Shown: positions 56,401 through 59,713, numbered from the stretch's first letter. The stretch: DNA of 64,000 nucleotides from Mactra quadrangularis (GCA_025267735.1 CM046297.1:11716515-11780514); one strand, 5' to 3'. Notes: generated by a model not told the origin, from the letters alone. Made by a program: numbers and translations.

Positions 56401-56611
56401 TCAAACCACCGCGGAGCTGGCTATCCAATGATTACCAGTCAAACGTCGTAACCGCTCGGCCACGCCCGCTTATTGGTAAAGTTGAACACCTCAGCGAACT
56501 GTTTTACTATATGTTAAATAAACCAGTACTCACATCTTGGTTGCTGGACGCTTCAGGTCTATTAATTTCTACATTAACCGATTCCACATTTAAATTCTTT
56601 TCATTATCCAT
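14381..56611 (-). CDS. DPP4-like: Dipeptidyl peptidase IV family gene (DPP4/DPP6/DPP10-like), 26 coding exons
   Basis: A type II membrane serine peptidase of family S9B, whose enzymes cleave X-Pro or X-Ala dipeptides from peptide N-termini at the cell surface. I joined 26 exons by hand; all junctions keep frame and give 2484 nt, 827 residues plus stop. Order: short cytosolic tail, membrane segment (about 39-63), beta-propeller (about 75-585), alpha/beta hydrolase (about 590-805), polar tail. Ser677 lies in GWSYGG, Asp755 in HGTGDDNVHF and His787 in YTDSQH; the spacing of 78 and 32 equals human DPP4 630/708/740. Glu239-Glu240 (LYEEEI) match the substrate-binding Glu205-Glu206, and Tyr595 (VYGGP) matches the oxyanion Tyr547. 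Propeller cysteines of the VTCxxC...C...KC cluster are kept, as is the hydrolase pair CGIAV/QCY; the Cys385-Cys394 pair of human DPP4 is absent. DPP6 and DPP10 lack the catalytic Ser, so this copy should be active. Which vertebrate paralogue is closest cannot be settled without a tree. Confidence 0.95.
14974..15204. mobile_element. Inverted-repeat MITE, CACTGGCAC ends, copy 1
   Basis: CACTGGCACTGGAGCCC at one end and GGACTCTGGTGCCAGTG at the other are near-perfect inverted repeats over 17 bp, 231 bp apart. Same ends as 19312-19557. In intron 25 of the DPP-like gene. Confidence 0.65.
15343..15433 (-). CDS. DPP-like exon 25: catalytic histidine
   Basis: Reads [20 protein letters not shown] and continues [10 protein letters not shown] plus one base. 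His787 is the triad His; human YTDEDH is YTDSQH here. The Cys matches the partner (Cys762) of the hydrolase disulfide. Acceptor TTTTACAG, donor GTAAAC. Confidence 0.93.
15508..16030 (+). mobile_element. SINE family A, split by a MITE
   Basis: Head 'CCTGGCTTGCTCAGTATGTA' and body to 15659, then the element 15660-15917, then 'GGTTAACCGCTTACTTCAGAG' and the tail 'TGTGTGTTGCTA'. Rejoining the two parts at 15659/15918 restores the SINE consensus. Confidence 0.85.
15660..15917. mobile_element. hAT-like MITE nested in a SINE
   Basis: CAGGGTTCGTACAGA at the left and (reversed) AGGGTTCGTATAGA at the right; the word CCTTGAAAAGTGCTT recurs five times inside. TAACTG occurs on both flanks as a partial target duplication. 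Confidence 0.8.
16288..16361 (-). CDS. DPP-like exon 24
   Basis: Reads [20 protein letters not shown] and then YFRSQ, matching DNVHFQQSAQISKALVDVGV. The Asn equals Asn710 of DPP4, which contacts the substrate. Donor GTACGT. Confidence 0.95.
16838..16910 (-). CDS. DPP-like exon 23: catalytic aspartate
   Basis: Reads [20 protein letters not shown] and then GTGD plus one base. Asp755 is the triad Asp (Asp708 of DPP4). Human HGTADD is HGTGDD here. Donor GTATGG. Confidence 0.95.
16995..17362. mobile_element. PIF/Harbinger-like MITE, copy 1
   Basis: Ends GGGACTTTAGTCAGTTATC and (reversed) GGTACCTTAATCAGTTAT, flanked by TTA/TAA. Same orientation and about 85 percent like 37248-37610. The three-base TTA/TAA flank fits PIF/Harbinger. 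Confidence 0.8.
17582..18010 (-). repeat. Dispersed 400-bp repeat, copy 2
   Basis: Reverse-oriented partner of 7521-7918, with the same 42-bp internal duplication, so that duplication predates dispersal. Lies in intron 22 of the DPP-like gene. Confidence 0.8.
18191..18255 (-). CDS. DPP-like exon 22: S1 pocket
   Basis: Reads [20 protein letters not shown] and then YS. The two Tyr of [10 protein letters not shown] match Tyr662 and Tyr666, which line the proline-binding S1 pocket of DPP4. Donor GTAAGTA. Confidence 0.96.
18556..18830 (+). mobile_element. SINE family C, slightly 5'-truncated
   Basis: Begins in the D-arm region (TTAGCGCGCCGGGATTTGG), has B box GGGTTCGAATCCCACC, and ends with an (AAAT)n tail. 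Lies 60 bp from exon 21. Confidence 0.93.
18891..18990 (-). CDS. DPP-like exon 21: catalytic serine
   Basis: Begins [20 protein letters not shown] and continues [13 protein letters not shown]. Ser677 is the nucleophile. DPP6 has Asp and DPP10 has Gly at this position, so this gene keeps the enzymatic state. The CGIAVAP motif includes the Cys that pairs with the one near the C-terminus. Donor GTTAGT. Confidence 0.97.
19185..19580 (+). mobile_element. SINE family A, 5'-truncated, split by a MITE
   Basis: Body 'TATGCGCCTAAAAACTGGTTAACAG' etc. to 19311, then the element 19312-19557, then 'GTTGCTAAAGCTTTAAAACC', which resembles the SINE tail. GGTTGCTA occurs on both sides of the insert. Confidence 0.7.
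19312..19557. mobile_element. Inverted-repeat MITE, CACTGGCAC ends, copy 2
   Basis: CACTGGCACCAGAGTCC and its exact reverse complement GGACTCTGGTGCCAGTG frame 246 bp. The inner sequence shares only short words with copy 1. Confidence 0.75.
19900..20197 (+). mobile_element. SINE family C whose target duplication copies a splice donor
   Basis: Intact head (GGGTCGGTAGCGCAGTTGG), B box GGGTTCGAATCCCACCC and tail. Flanks ATAATACTTACCCA (19886-19899) and ATAACACTTACCCA (20198-20211) are a 14-bp target duplication. The right copy covers the last three bases of exon 20 and its GTAAGT donor. Confidence 0.95.
20209..20260 (-). CDS. DPP-like exon 20: leads to the nucleophile elbow
   Basis: Reads [17 protein letters not shown] and ends exactly before the catalytic Ser codon. 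Donor GTAAGTG. The last three exon bases and the donor are part of a SINE target-site duplication. Confidence 0.93.
20493..20777 (-). mobile_element. hAT-like MITE, family H1, copy 2
   Basis: Reverse copy with ends CAGGGACGGATCCAGG and AGATCTGCCT and the same core as at 11414. Flanks TGCAACTA / ATGAACTA are similar. A second transposon was inserted at its right edge. Confidence 0.88.
20787..21544. mobile_element. Mutator-like non-autonomous element, 758 bp, 9-bp target duplication
   Basis: Ends CAAACTCCTCACAGCGGTTA and (reversed) CAAACTCCCCCGCAGCGGTT; flanks ATGAACTAG at 20778-20786 and 21545-21553 are identical. A 9-bp duplication is typical of Mutator-like elements. No coding sequence inside. 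Confidence 0.85.
21657..21851 (-). CDS. DPP-like exon 19: oxyanion Tyr and hydrolase core
   Basis: Reads [20 protein letters not shown] to ...[17 protein letters not shown]... and [14 protein letters not shown]. The first Tyr (595) matches the oxyanion Tyr547 of DPP4. The D-x-RGSS-G-RG motif and the 'RRLGTFEVEDQ' motif of the family are clear. Donor GTAAAT. Confidence 0.96.
22084..22333. mobile_element. MITE with about 45-bp inverted ends, GTGGTGC type
   Basis: GTGGTGCTTTTCAAAAAAAT...TCTTCGTAAGTCA at the left matches reversed GTGGTGCTATTCACAAAAAC...TCTTCGTAAGTCA at the right. Intron 18 of the DPP-like gene. Confidence 0.8.
22471..23192. mobile_element. Inverted-repeat element, TAGGTCGTTTGCG ends, 722 bp
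   Basis: TATAGGTCGTTTGCGGTAAA at the left and (reversed) TATAGGTCGTTTGCGTTAAT at the right, continuing GCTGGACCCCTA on both sides: inverted repeats of about 33 bp. A TA flank is possible. No transposase remains. Confidence 0.88.
23531..23612. mobile_element. Tiny palindromic MITE (CATTCTCGTAC type), copy 1
   Basis: ATTCTCGTACTCCGAGG...AGATTCTCGAT...AGAATCC...TCTGGGTACGAAAATG; same family as 31761 and 46898. Confidence 0.7.
23634..23709 (-). CDS. DPP-like exon 18: entry to hydrolase domain
   Basis: Reads [20 protein letters not shown] and then MLIS, matching '[21 protein letters not shown]'. The usual 'YPLLLxVYGGP' is 'YNMLISVYGGP' here, so the conserved Pro before the strand is replaced. 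Donor GTAAGTA. Confidence 0.9.
23800..23945 (+). mobile_element. Ser/Leu-tRNA-like SINE fragment
   Basis: AGTGGCCGAGTGGTTACTGC (A box) and GGTTCAAATCTCATCC (B box) with no foldable acceptor stem; followed by non-tRNA sequence. Related to 56330-56470 on the other strand. Confidence 0.6.
24158..24259 (-). CDS. DPP-like exon 17: end of propeller
   Basis: Reads [20 protein letters not shown] to [13 protein letters not shown], matching 'LEDNSALDKML..VQMPSKKLDFI'. Donor GTAAGTTG. Confidence 0.9.
24761..24936 (-). CDS. DPP-like exon 16: cysteine-rich propeller segment
   Basis: Contains [15 protein letters not shown] and [16 protein letters not shown]. The four Cys correspond to Cys444, 447, 454 and 472 of human DPP4, which form two disulfides in the cysteine-rich region. 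The cLGPGVP motif is nearly universal in the family. Fifty-eight codons; donor GTAATT. Confidence 0.95.
25393..25443 (-). CDS. DPP-like exon 15: beta-propeller
   Basis: Reads [16 protein letters not shown] plus two bases, matching YYISN...GGRNLYK of DPP4. Acceptor ATTTCAG, donor GTAAGTTT. Confidence 0.9.
25913..26045 (+). mobile_element. SINE family C remnant with internal deletion
   Basis: 'CCTCCATTTTTTAGATAAAT', 'GTGGCAGGCTATGTGAGTAC' and the tail 'TGTGTTAACACGGCGTTAAA' are recognisable; the head is absent. Ends about 70 bp from exon 14. Confidence 0.65.
26113..26234 (-). CDS. DPP-like exon 14: beta-propeller
   Basis: Reads [20 protein letters not shown], then [20 protein letters not shown] plus two bases, matching 'ITKGTWEVIGI' and the following strand. 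The donor GTAAAT is confirmed by phase agreement with exon 15. Confidence 0.9.
26743..26862 (-). CDS. DPP-like exon 13: beta-propeller
   Basis: Reads [20 protein letters not shown] to ...[14 protein letters not shown], matching PxFTxDGxxFY...YRHI of DPP4. The Cys that follows RHI in human DPP4 is Ala here. Forty codons, donor GTAAGTA. Confidence 0.93.
27485..27523 (-). CDS. DPP-like exon 12: short propeller exon
   Basis: Thirteen codons, [13 protein letters not shown], matching the 'STTGWVGRF' turn of DPP4. Acceptor TTTTTCAG, donor GTGAGT, phase 0 on both sides. The preceding intron contains a 3.2-kb transposon. Confidence 0.88.
27622..30813. mobile_element. 3.2-kb inverted-repeat transposon with ten copies of TTAACGTATCTTA
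   Basis: CACTCAATGTCAAAAAAGTG + CACAATT at 27622 is inverted at the right end (reversed CACTCAATGTCAAAAAAAGT + GTACAATT, ending 30813). AGTT lies next to both ends. Motif (G)TTAACGTATCTTA(C), or its complement, occurs at 27811, 28171, 28337, 28521, 29700, 29720, 30042, 30057, 30222 and 30413, and I saw none outside. No transposase frame is visible, so it is non-autonomous. Superfamily unassigned; CACT ends with repeated subterminal motifs recall CACTA elements. Lies in intron 11 of the DPP-like gene. Confidence 0.85.
31249..31372 (-). CDS. DPP-like exon 11: beta-propeller
   Basis: Reads [20 protein letters not shown] and continues [19 protein letters not shown]. The two Cys match the Cys328-Cys339 disulfide of human DPP4. 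The acceptor TTATTCCAG lies only about 6 bp from a SINE target-site duplication. Donor GTATGG. Confidence 0.93.
31393..31610 (-). mobile_element. SINE family B inserted beside the exon 11 acceptor
   Basis: Full reversed copy with head GGCCGTGGCGTAGTGGTTAG and tail. Flanks TAACATAAGTATAT at 31379-31392 and 31611-31624 are identical. The left flank starts 6 bp from the acceptor of exon 11. Confidence 0.96.
31761..31822. mobile_element. Tiny palindromic MITE, copy 2, with target duplication
   Basis: CATTCTCGTACTCAGACG...CTCAGGATACGAGTAT; AGCCATCAT flanks it on both sides (31752-31760 and 31823-31831). Confidence 0.78.
32353..32447 (-). CDS. DPP-like exon 10: beta-propeller
   Basis: Reads [20 protein letters not shown] to ...SFKN plus two bases. 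It follows PK of exon 9 and gives the family motif PKAGxxNPxxxxxV. Two sequons (NKT, NIS) are visible. Donor GTAAGTA. Confidence 0.93.
33030..33273 (-). mobile_element. tRNA-headed SINE of a further family
   Basis: Minus strand: GGCGCAGTACTCTAGTGGTT (A box) and GGGTTCAAATCCCACTAGGG (B box), then CCTTGAGCAAGAAATTTACC and GTAAATGGGTACCTGTTAAG, motifs I associate with marine invertebrate SINEs. Open frames here are by-products. Confidence 0.75.
33365..33525 (-). CDS. DPP-like exon 9: Glu-Glu substrate anchor
   Basis: With the split codon it reads [20 protein letters not shown] and continues ASFNDS to ...LLYPK. Residues 239-240 match Glu205-Glu206 of DPP4, which bind the free N-terminus of the substrate and make the enzyme a dipeptidase. 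The following AIWWS and ASFND motifs are also conserved. Donor GTAAGTG. Confidence 0.95.
33593..33935. mobile_element. TTAA-flanked MITE (piggyBac-like), copy 1
   Basis: AGGTACTCGTTCACAGATTT at the left and (reversed) AGGTACTAGTTCACATATTT at the right, each next to TTAA. 343 bp, partly alike to 56950-57376. Confidence 0.85.
35157..35280 (-). CDS. DPP-like exon 8: beta-propeller, up to the Glu motif
   Basis: Reads [13 protein letters not shown] to ...GVPDWLYE plus one base. It corresponds to human DPP4 from AYVWNNDIYV to TDWVYE. The last complete codon is the first Glu of the EEE run; the second is split by the intron. Donor GTAGGA. Confidence 0.93.
35430..35670 (-). mobile_element. SINE family C
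   Basis: Reversed copy from tail (GGGTTTAACGCTGTGTCAAC) through CCCGGGTGGGATTCGAACCC to GACTCCAAATCCCGGCGCG; the last 20 bp of the head are missing. Lies 150 bp beyond the acceptor of exon 8. Confidence 0.93.
36564..36857 (+). mobile_element. hAT-like MITE, family H1, copy 3
   Basis: AGGCGGATCCAGCGG ... CTGGATCAACCCCTG with the shared core. Several GTTCGGACCCCC words repeat near the right end. Confidence 0.9.
36895..36970 (-). CDS. DPP-like exon 7: beta-propeller
   Basis: Reads [20 protein letters not shown] to PTGDSL, the family's 'xxVTWSPxGxxL' strand. Donor GTAAGTTT. A hAT-like MITE ends about 33 bp beyond the donor. Confidence 0.92.
37248..37610. mobile_element. PIF/Harbinger-like MITE, copy 2
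   Basis: Left AGAACTTTTGTCAGTTATC, right (reversed) GGGACTTTAGTCATTTATT, flanked by TTA/TAA. Second copy of the element at 16995. Confidence 0.82.
37761..37813 (-). CDS. DPP-like exon 6: beta-propeller with conserved Arg
   Basis: Reads [17 protein letters not shown] plus two bases. The RHS...YxVYD motif carries the Arg that corresponds to Arg125 of human DPP4 in the substrate pocket. Donor GTAAGTG. Confidence 0.9.
38226..38492 (+). mobile_element. SINE family C
   Basis: Head CCCAGGTCGGTGGCGCAGTT, B box GGGTTCGAATCCCATCC, tail TGTTGCCACGGCGTTAAACC. Confidence 0.94.
39470..39774 (-). mobile_element. SINE family A, full length
   Basis: Reversed: tail GTTGGGGTTAACGCCGTAGC, head GGGATCGAACCCACGACCCT and AATTGAGCTAGCCGGGCGG. 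Good example of the family. Confidence 0.95.
39842..39980 (+). repeat. Degenerate GTTGTTGAGAGGTGACTGTT repeat
   Basis: The words TTGTTGAGAGGT and GGTGACGGTTG recur irregularly over about 140 bp. Confidence 0.6.
40080..40460 (-). repeat. Dispersed 360-bp repeat R2, copy 2
   Basis: Reverse-oriented partner of 13157-13516, from ATTAAAACCCGATCTAATAT to AGGATATCTGTTTACGG. In intron 5 of the DPP-like gene. Confidence 0.8.
40700..42950. other. Long intron stretch without recognised elements
   Basis: AT-rich intron 5 sequence. Short open frames (40483-40671, 41885-42079, 42498-42680) show no homology I know and lack exon-like borders. Confidence 0.4.
42955..43060 (+). repeat. GTGGTTGCTATG imperfect repeat, four units
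   Basis: GTGGTTGCTATGG, GTGGTTGCTAAGG, ATGGTTGCTATGA and GTGGCTGCTTTGA follow each other at 25-30 bp spacing. Confidence 0.7.
43119..43306 (+). repeat. CpG-rich TTGCGACGTTTARCGGC tandem array
   Basis: GCGACGTTTA recurs eight times at irregular 18-35 bp spacing, followed by GCGGC, ACGGC or related words. The array is far more CpG-rich than its surroundings. Confidence 0.88.
44125..44199 (-). CDS. DPP-like exon 5: beta-propeller
   Basis: Reads [20 protein letters not shown] to YDRKK, the family's 'ISPDxxFILL' strand. Acceptor TTTACAG, donor GTAAAT, 25 codons, phase 0 at both ends. Confidence 0.9.
44466..44696. mobile_element. MITE with TTAGGCCACAACAA ends
   Basis: CTAAGGCCACAACAAGTTGA at left and (reversed) TTTAGGCCACAACAAATTGA at right; inner GGGCGAGCGAGCGA words are also repeated. 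231 bp. Confidence 0.82.
44741..44959 (+). mobile_element. SINE family B beside the exon 4 donor
   Basis: Head CGCGGCCGTGGCGTAGTAGT, B box GGGTTCGAGCCCGGTC, tail GTGTTGAATACGACGTTAAA. ATAAAGGTG before and ATAAAGGCG after are a likely target duplication; the latter ends 14 bp from exon 4. Confidence 0.93.
44983..45080 (-). CDS. DPP-like exon 4: beta-propeller
   Basis: Reads [19 protein letters not shown] to ...MDNSTF. It contains N-glycosylation sequons (NCS, NTS, NST) in the same region where human DPP4 has its own. Donor GTATGT. The donor lies about 14 bp from a SINE insertion, and a 48-56 bp tandem repeat begins about 20 bp upstream of the acceptor. Confidence 0.9.
45101..45300 (+). repeat. 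Four-unit tandem repeat, 48-56 bp, next to the exon 4 acceptor
   Basis: TAAATCAAAGCGCTAAAAGC, TAAATCAAAGCGGTGAAAGC, TAAATCAAAACGCTGAAAGC and TGAATCAAAGCACTGGAAGC start at 45101, 45149, 45205 and 45253. Confidence 0.88.
45720..45855 (+). repeat. TCCGGTTTTCAGAGG repeat cluster
   Basis: CCGGTTTTCAGAGGA/G appears three times and CCGGTTTTTAGAG once within 110 bp. Possibly the end of an unnamed DNA element. Confidence 0.6.
45919..46014 (-). CDS. DPP-like exon 3: start of extracellular domain
   Basis: After a split Leu codon, reads [20 protein letters not shown] and then [11 protein letters not shown]. This matches the family's 'ITLEDLLSG..SPRSFNGTWVS' opening of the beta-propeller. Acceptor CTAG, donor GTAAGTTA, phases 1 and 1. 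Confidence 0.92.
46062..46325 (+). mobile_element. SINE family C, diverged
   Basis: GGTTCGAAACCCACCGGGTC B box, body 'CAGACAATAATGTCAAATTT', tail 'AAATTGTGTTGAC'. Head A box is eroded. Confidence 0.82.
46898..46978. mobile_element. Tiny palindromic MITE, copy 3, with exact 8-bp target duplication
   Basis: CATTCTCGTTCTCCGTGG...TCTGGGTACGAGAATG, 81 bp; GATCAAGG on both sides (46890-46897, 46979-46986). The 8-bp duplication fits hAT. Confidence 0.85.
47353..47392 (+). repeat. Three CACGTG E-boxes at 17-bp spacing
   Basis: CACGTGACATATCTAAC is tandemly repeated; CACGTG at 47353, 47370 and 47387. It lies just inside intron 2, 16 bp from the exon 2 donor. Confidence 0.8.
47409..47523 (-). CDS. 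DPP-like exon 2: juxtamembrane and transmembrane segment
   Basis: Reads [14 protein letters not shown], then a hydrophobic run rich in I, V and L, to ...LVSP. Donor GTAAGT, acceptor TTTTCAG. Enters in phase 0 and leaves with one extra base. The QRNWKG-I-x-I-A-L pattern is the signature of the DPP6/DPP10 membrane exon and is not found in human DPP4. This is the common acceptor for all three candidate first exons. Confidence 0.92.
48171..48564. mobile_element. MITE with TTCAACAATGCGAGCGC ends
   Basis: AGGTGCGTTCAACAATGCGA at left and (reversed) AGCTGCATTCAACAATGCGA at right, continuing GCGCT on both; further GAGCGCTTGC words inside. 394 bp. Confidence 0.83.
48830..48950 (+). mobile_element. 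3' tail of a LINE-like insertion with (TTCTG)n
   Basis: CCTGGGTTAAATAAAGTTTA followed by six TGTTC units. A similar AAATAAAAGATATGTTCTGT end is at 58670. Such short tandem 3' ends are typical of CR1/L2 elements; the coding part is absent or unrecognised. Confidence 0.6.
49328..49532 (+). mobile_element. SINE family C, 5'-truncated
   Basis: Begins at the remains of the B box (CCCGGGTAGGTTTAACTATT), then GAGAAGTTACCGGCCTTGTG and the tail GGCACGACGTTAAACCC. Confidence 0.88.
50280..50303 (-). CDS. DPP-like alternative first coding exon 1c (8 residues)
   Basis: ATG at 50303-50301, reading MEKIDEKQ, then a strong donor GTAACG in phase 0. Spliced to exon 2 it gives ...DEKQ-ELVG...QRNWKG, which resembles the short N-terminal form of vertebrate DPP6. 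The frame stays open upstream to another ATG near 50349 (MRSCEYK...), which would add 16 residues. A TATA-like box at 50355-50362 favours the shorter start, because transcription from it should begin below 50349. Confidence 0.55.
50355..50362 (-). promoter_or_regulatory. Candidate TATA box for exon 1c
   Basis: The minus strand reads TTATATAAGG here. The site is about 52 nt before the ATG of exon 1c, so a start of transcription 25-30 nt downstream would leave a 5' leader of about 25 nt. AT-rich sequence makes chance matches common. Confidence 0.3.
51417..51470. repeat. Perfect 23-bp hairpin with 8-nt loop
   Basis: ACTTCAACAATGGTTGTCTT + GAT (51417-51439), loop ATAAAACT, then the exact reverse complement (51448-51470). 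It is in intron 1 of the DPP-like gene and not part of any recognised element. Confidence 0.9.
51625..52073 (+). repeat. 225-bp tandem duplication
   Basis: GATTAATGTTATGACGTTGG... recurs from 51850 with about 93 percent identity; both units end GGGGAGGGGTCAGACGTT. Each contains the inverted pair CTTACGACGA / TCGTAAG. Confidence 0.93.
52074..53261. other. Intron 1 sequence, nothing recognised
   Basis: No exon with acceptable borders, and no repeat shared with the window. The frame at 52626-52862 has no known homology. Confidence 0.4.
53270..53574 (+). mobile_element. hAT-like MITE, family H1, copy 4, exact 8-bp target duplication
   Basis: GGGCGGATCCAGCGG ... CTGGAGCCGCCCCTG, flanked by ACACTGAT at 53262-53269 and 53575-53582. 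Best copy for defining the family ends. Confidence 0.93.
53583..55150. other. Intron 1 sequence, nothing recognised
   Basis: AT-rich; a purine-rich AGGAGGAGAAGGAGAGAGAA tract near 54815-54850 is the only notable feature. Confidence 0.4.
55166..55213 (-). CDS. DPP-like alternative first coding exon 1b (16 residues)
   Basis: ATG at 55213-55211, reading [16 protein letters not shown], then donor GTATAT in phase 0. An in-frame TGA lies 9 nt upstream, so translation must begin here. It carries no homology to exon 1a, and would give an 817-residue protein if spliced to exon 2 at 47523. Expression is not shown; support is the open frame, the start context (A at -3), the donor and the matching phase. 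Confidence 0.6.
56330..56470 (-). mobile_element. Ser/Leu-tRNA-like SINE
   Basis: Minus strand: GCGTGGCCGAGCGGTTACGA, then GGTGGTTTGAATCCCATCC and TTTCCTTTAGCAAGGAACTT. The last motif matches the body of the SINE at 33030. It lies about 60 bp from exon 1a. Confidence 0.75.
56534..56611 (-). CDS. DPP-like alternative first coding exon 1a (26 residues)
   Basis: ATG at 56611-56609, reading [12 protein letters not shown] to ...SSNQD, then donor GTGAGT. An in-frame TAG lies 15 nt before the ATG, so this is a start and not an internal Met. It ends in phase 0, matching exon 2. The peptide is polar and acidic, as expected for a cytosolic tail. Intron 1 from here is about 9 kb. Confidence 0.75.
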
Positions 56612-56949
56612 TGTTAGTAAATTCTAGTACCACAAATATAGTCTATAGAGAATATAGCGCAGTACAACATTCAAACATATATTCCTATTTCACTGTTATC
56701 AAAAATACGAACATTTCTAGTATTTGTAACAATTTAAATACAGACACTGAAGTTACGTTTGTTTGTCTGTTATCTTTTACTAATTTAATCTGCACCAATC
56801 TCAACTGGCAACGCAGTAATGTGAGTATGTATCCCACTAATGATATATCTAACAATGTGAATATACTCATTGTTATTTGATTATATTCGGGTCTTGTTTT
56901 ACTGACTATCTATGTGGTTTATATGAATTGGTCCTTGTTTACGGTTTAA

Positions 56950-57376
56950 AGCTACTCGTTCACAGGTTTCAACTTTAATATGAACTTTTCGAAGACTTGA
57001 AATTGTGTGTGACCACTTTGGAAGCAGTAAACGGCACTGAGCAGAGTTCTGGTAATGACAATTTTAGCGCAAAATGATATACAACCGTTAGTATAGTGAT
57101 TTTACTAAAATTTAATGAATAAAAAAACAACCCCGTTAGTAACGGTATAGGAAATTTCTTACAACGGTTACATCACGCGTAGCTTTTTAAGTTCATTAAA
57201 TAAAGGGAAAACAACCTCTGCGTGGAGATGCTCTATGCGAGTTTTCGCAACTTGTATGTCATACTTCTTAGAAATTATTTCTTTTACATAAAATTCTATT
57301 TTTTTACGCAATGACAGACTCTAACTAGTGAATTTAAAATATCGGAAAAAAGAACAAAATATTTTAGTAAGTAGCT
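56950..57376. mobile_element. TTAA-flanked MITE (piggyBac-like), copy 2
   Basis: AGCTACTCGTTCACAGGTTT at left, ...AAGTAGCT at right, both beside TTAA. Left half is clearly related to 33593-33935 (e.g. TAATGACAATTTT / CGATGACAATTTT). Confidence 0.8.
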
Positions 57377-58475
57377 TTAAGTTGTTAGGCACTTGTGTTC
57401 GAACAAGATAAATCTTCAACCGCTTCAATAAGGTGAGAGTATATAATAAACTATGATCCATAAATCAAAATATAACATATATTCAGTTAGTTCGTGCTAC
57501 TTGTATCAGAATCGTTATCAAATACATCTCCACTTTGTCTTAAATGTAATAAATTATGCTTTACTCTTAACCTACATTTTATTTAAAACGGTGGCATTTA
57601 ACGAACAAGTAAAATTTATGCCATTTTGAGAAGTAAAAATAGTTTTCTCAAATTTACTATGTTCGAAAGATATGAAATAATAATTTAAGAGTATTTAGAA
57701 TAAACTGCAATTTATTATCTGATTTACGAAGTTCTAATAGACTGCAGTAAATTTCAGCAATGCAAATTTACGGAGTTGTAACTGCCGCAAAAAACAAACA
57801 TGTACCATTGATAAGGCAAGCATGTATACAAAGAACAAAGTGATTACTTTTTAAAAATATATATATTTTTACGCAAAAAATGTGTAAAACGTTGATTTTA
57901 CCTCGTCAGATTACGAATTACGAAAATTAATGAAAAAATGATTACATGTATACACACCAAAAGCTTCAGCAACCGTTACTTAGAATATGACGATCAACTA
58001 TTTTTAATAATTTGCTGCAGTACTTTCGAAGAATGACCAATAAACACTTTTACCTGTTGAAATGTATGTGACTTAATATATATTTTAGAATTATATTCTC
58101 TACTTAACGTGGTATTAAAGAGAAACAACTCTGTATTGTTAAAATTGATAGATTATATCGATTGTCTCCCCTGTGAAGATGATATTGAAGAAAATGAAAA
58201 GTGTATAAAATACGTATTGCTAGTTAACGATTTGCGTCTAGCAAAATAAACAAAATGAGCGACAAAACAGATGTAGTGCACAGCCTTGCTAGATTTGGTA
58301 AATAAATGACAACTACAGTATTTATTGAAAAAAGATACGCTTCACAACATCCGTGATTCAAGCACGATATACTTTGCGTATACATTCGACAAAATAGGAA
58401 TACACACTCACTCCAATACACTGGTCCTATTGCTCTACATTTTAAACAGTCGCACAAATCTAGGACAATAGTATT
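57377..58475. other. Upstream flank, nothing recognised
   Basis: AT-rich; no exon or shared repeat identified. Confidence 0.35.
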
Positions 58476-58559
58476 TTGCTTTTACCCTTAAATATTTTTT
58501 TTGTAATTTTTGCACCACCATCCCCCACACTTGACAATTCTGTAACTGGCATTTATTAT

Positions 58560-58692
58560 GTTTGTATTTATAAAAATCAATTCTTAATTTTGAAATCGTA
58601 CTGTCATGTTGTATTCATGTATTTATGTTATAATTTGTTCACATGTTTTTTACTATGTAAACTGTGACGAAATAAAAGATATGTTCTGTTCT
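58560..58692 (+). mobile_element. Possible 3' tail of a LINE-like insertion
   Basis: 'CTGTGACGAAATAAAAGATA' followed by TGTTCTGTTCT, like the end at 48900-48950. Confidence 0.4.
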
Positions 58693-58829
58693 ATAACATT
58701 TATGTATAAAGATAGTGTATAGATTCCATCATATTAACAAAATTGATTTGTCATTACAATAAATGTTTTTTGTTTCAAATTATAATGTATAGCAATCTAG
58801 GGCATGACGAATCATCATCTTTCTCTGTA

Positions 58830-59112
58830 AATAAGGAAATACTCTTAACTCAATTATTTTGTCTCAGTCAATAGCTAAACATGTCAAAATAGTCCTGAAG
58901 GACGTATTTTGTAACTGAATTAGAGTTTAACATTATTTTGAATTTCTATGTTTGATAAGTCGGTAGAGATTGAAATGATTTCCCGGGAGCCAATGAAATA
59001 CTTTTATTATATTTACTTTGACATTAATGGTGTTATTTATGTTTGCAATAAATTCCCAAGTTCATAAACTGTGAATTTAATGACTTTAAGTAGATATTTG
59101 TTAAAATGCTTA
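58830..59112 (+). repeat. Diverged 280-bp duplication, copy 1
   Basis: Shares blocks with 62300-62565 in the same order and orientation: TAGTCCTGAAGGAC, ATGATTTCCC, AAATTCCCA, TGTGAAT and TAAAATGCTTAAAT. Confidence 0.78.
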
Positions 59113-59464
59113 AATCAGGTTTCGATACTTCATTTACAGGCCAAACATGTTCTAGTCTGTAGAAAAAAGTCTGAAAGCATACGAGGAACAGCAACAATAA
59201 AACACACCGACAGTCTGCACAGCAAAACGTTTTCAAACCTTTGTTATAATAATGACGTCGCAAACAAAAATCGACGAAAGAACCAAAAGGGTTTTCTGCA
59301 TTGGAACGAACAATGGTAAAAACAATTTGCTTACCTATTTCATACATATATAAAAATGTTGTAAAACTAGTTTAAATAGTCATACATATGGGAAGATATC
59401 AGTAAACAAATATTATTGTGGAACTATTACCAATCGTCATATAAATCCTTTTGTATATTGTATG

Positions 59465-59701
59465 AAGCCGCGGCCGTGGCGTAGTGGTTAGCATGTCTGA
59501 CTTTGAATCCGGAGATCGCGGGTTCGAAACCCGGTCGCGGTAGGTCATACCCTATACATGAGTTGTCGGCCTCGTGGTAGGATAAGTTAGTACTGGTGAT
59601 AGATAAGTGTCCAGGAAACCTATAGTAGGAAGAGCTGGCCGTCGTGTATATGACCAATATATGTGTTGAATGCGACGTTAAAAAAACCCCCAAAACAAAC
59701 A
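59465..59701 (+). mobile_element. SINE family B with 12-bp target duplication
   Basis: Head CCGCGGCCGTGGCGTAGTGG, B box GGGTTCGAAACCCGGTCGCG, tail TGTTGAATGCGACGTTAAA. GTATATTGTATG at 59453-59464 and 59702-59713. Confidence 0.96.
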
Positions 59702-59713
59702 GTATATTGTATG

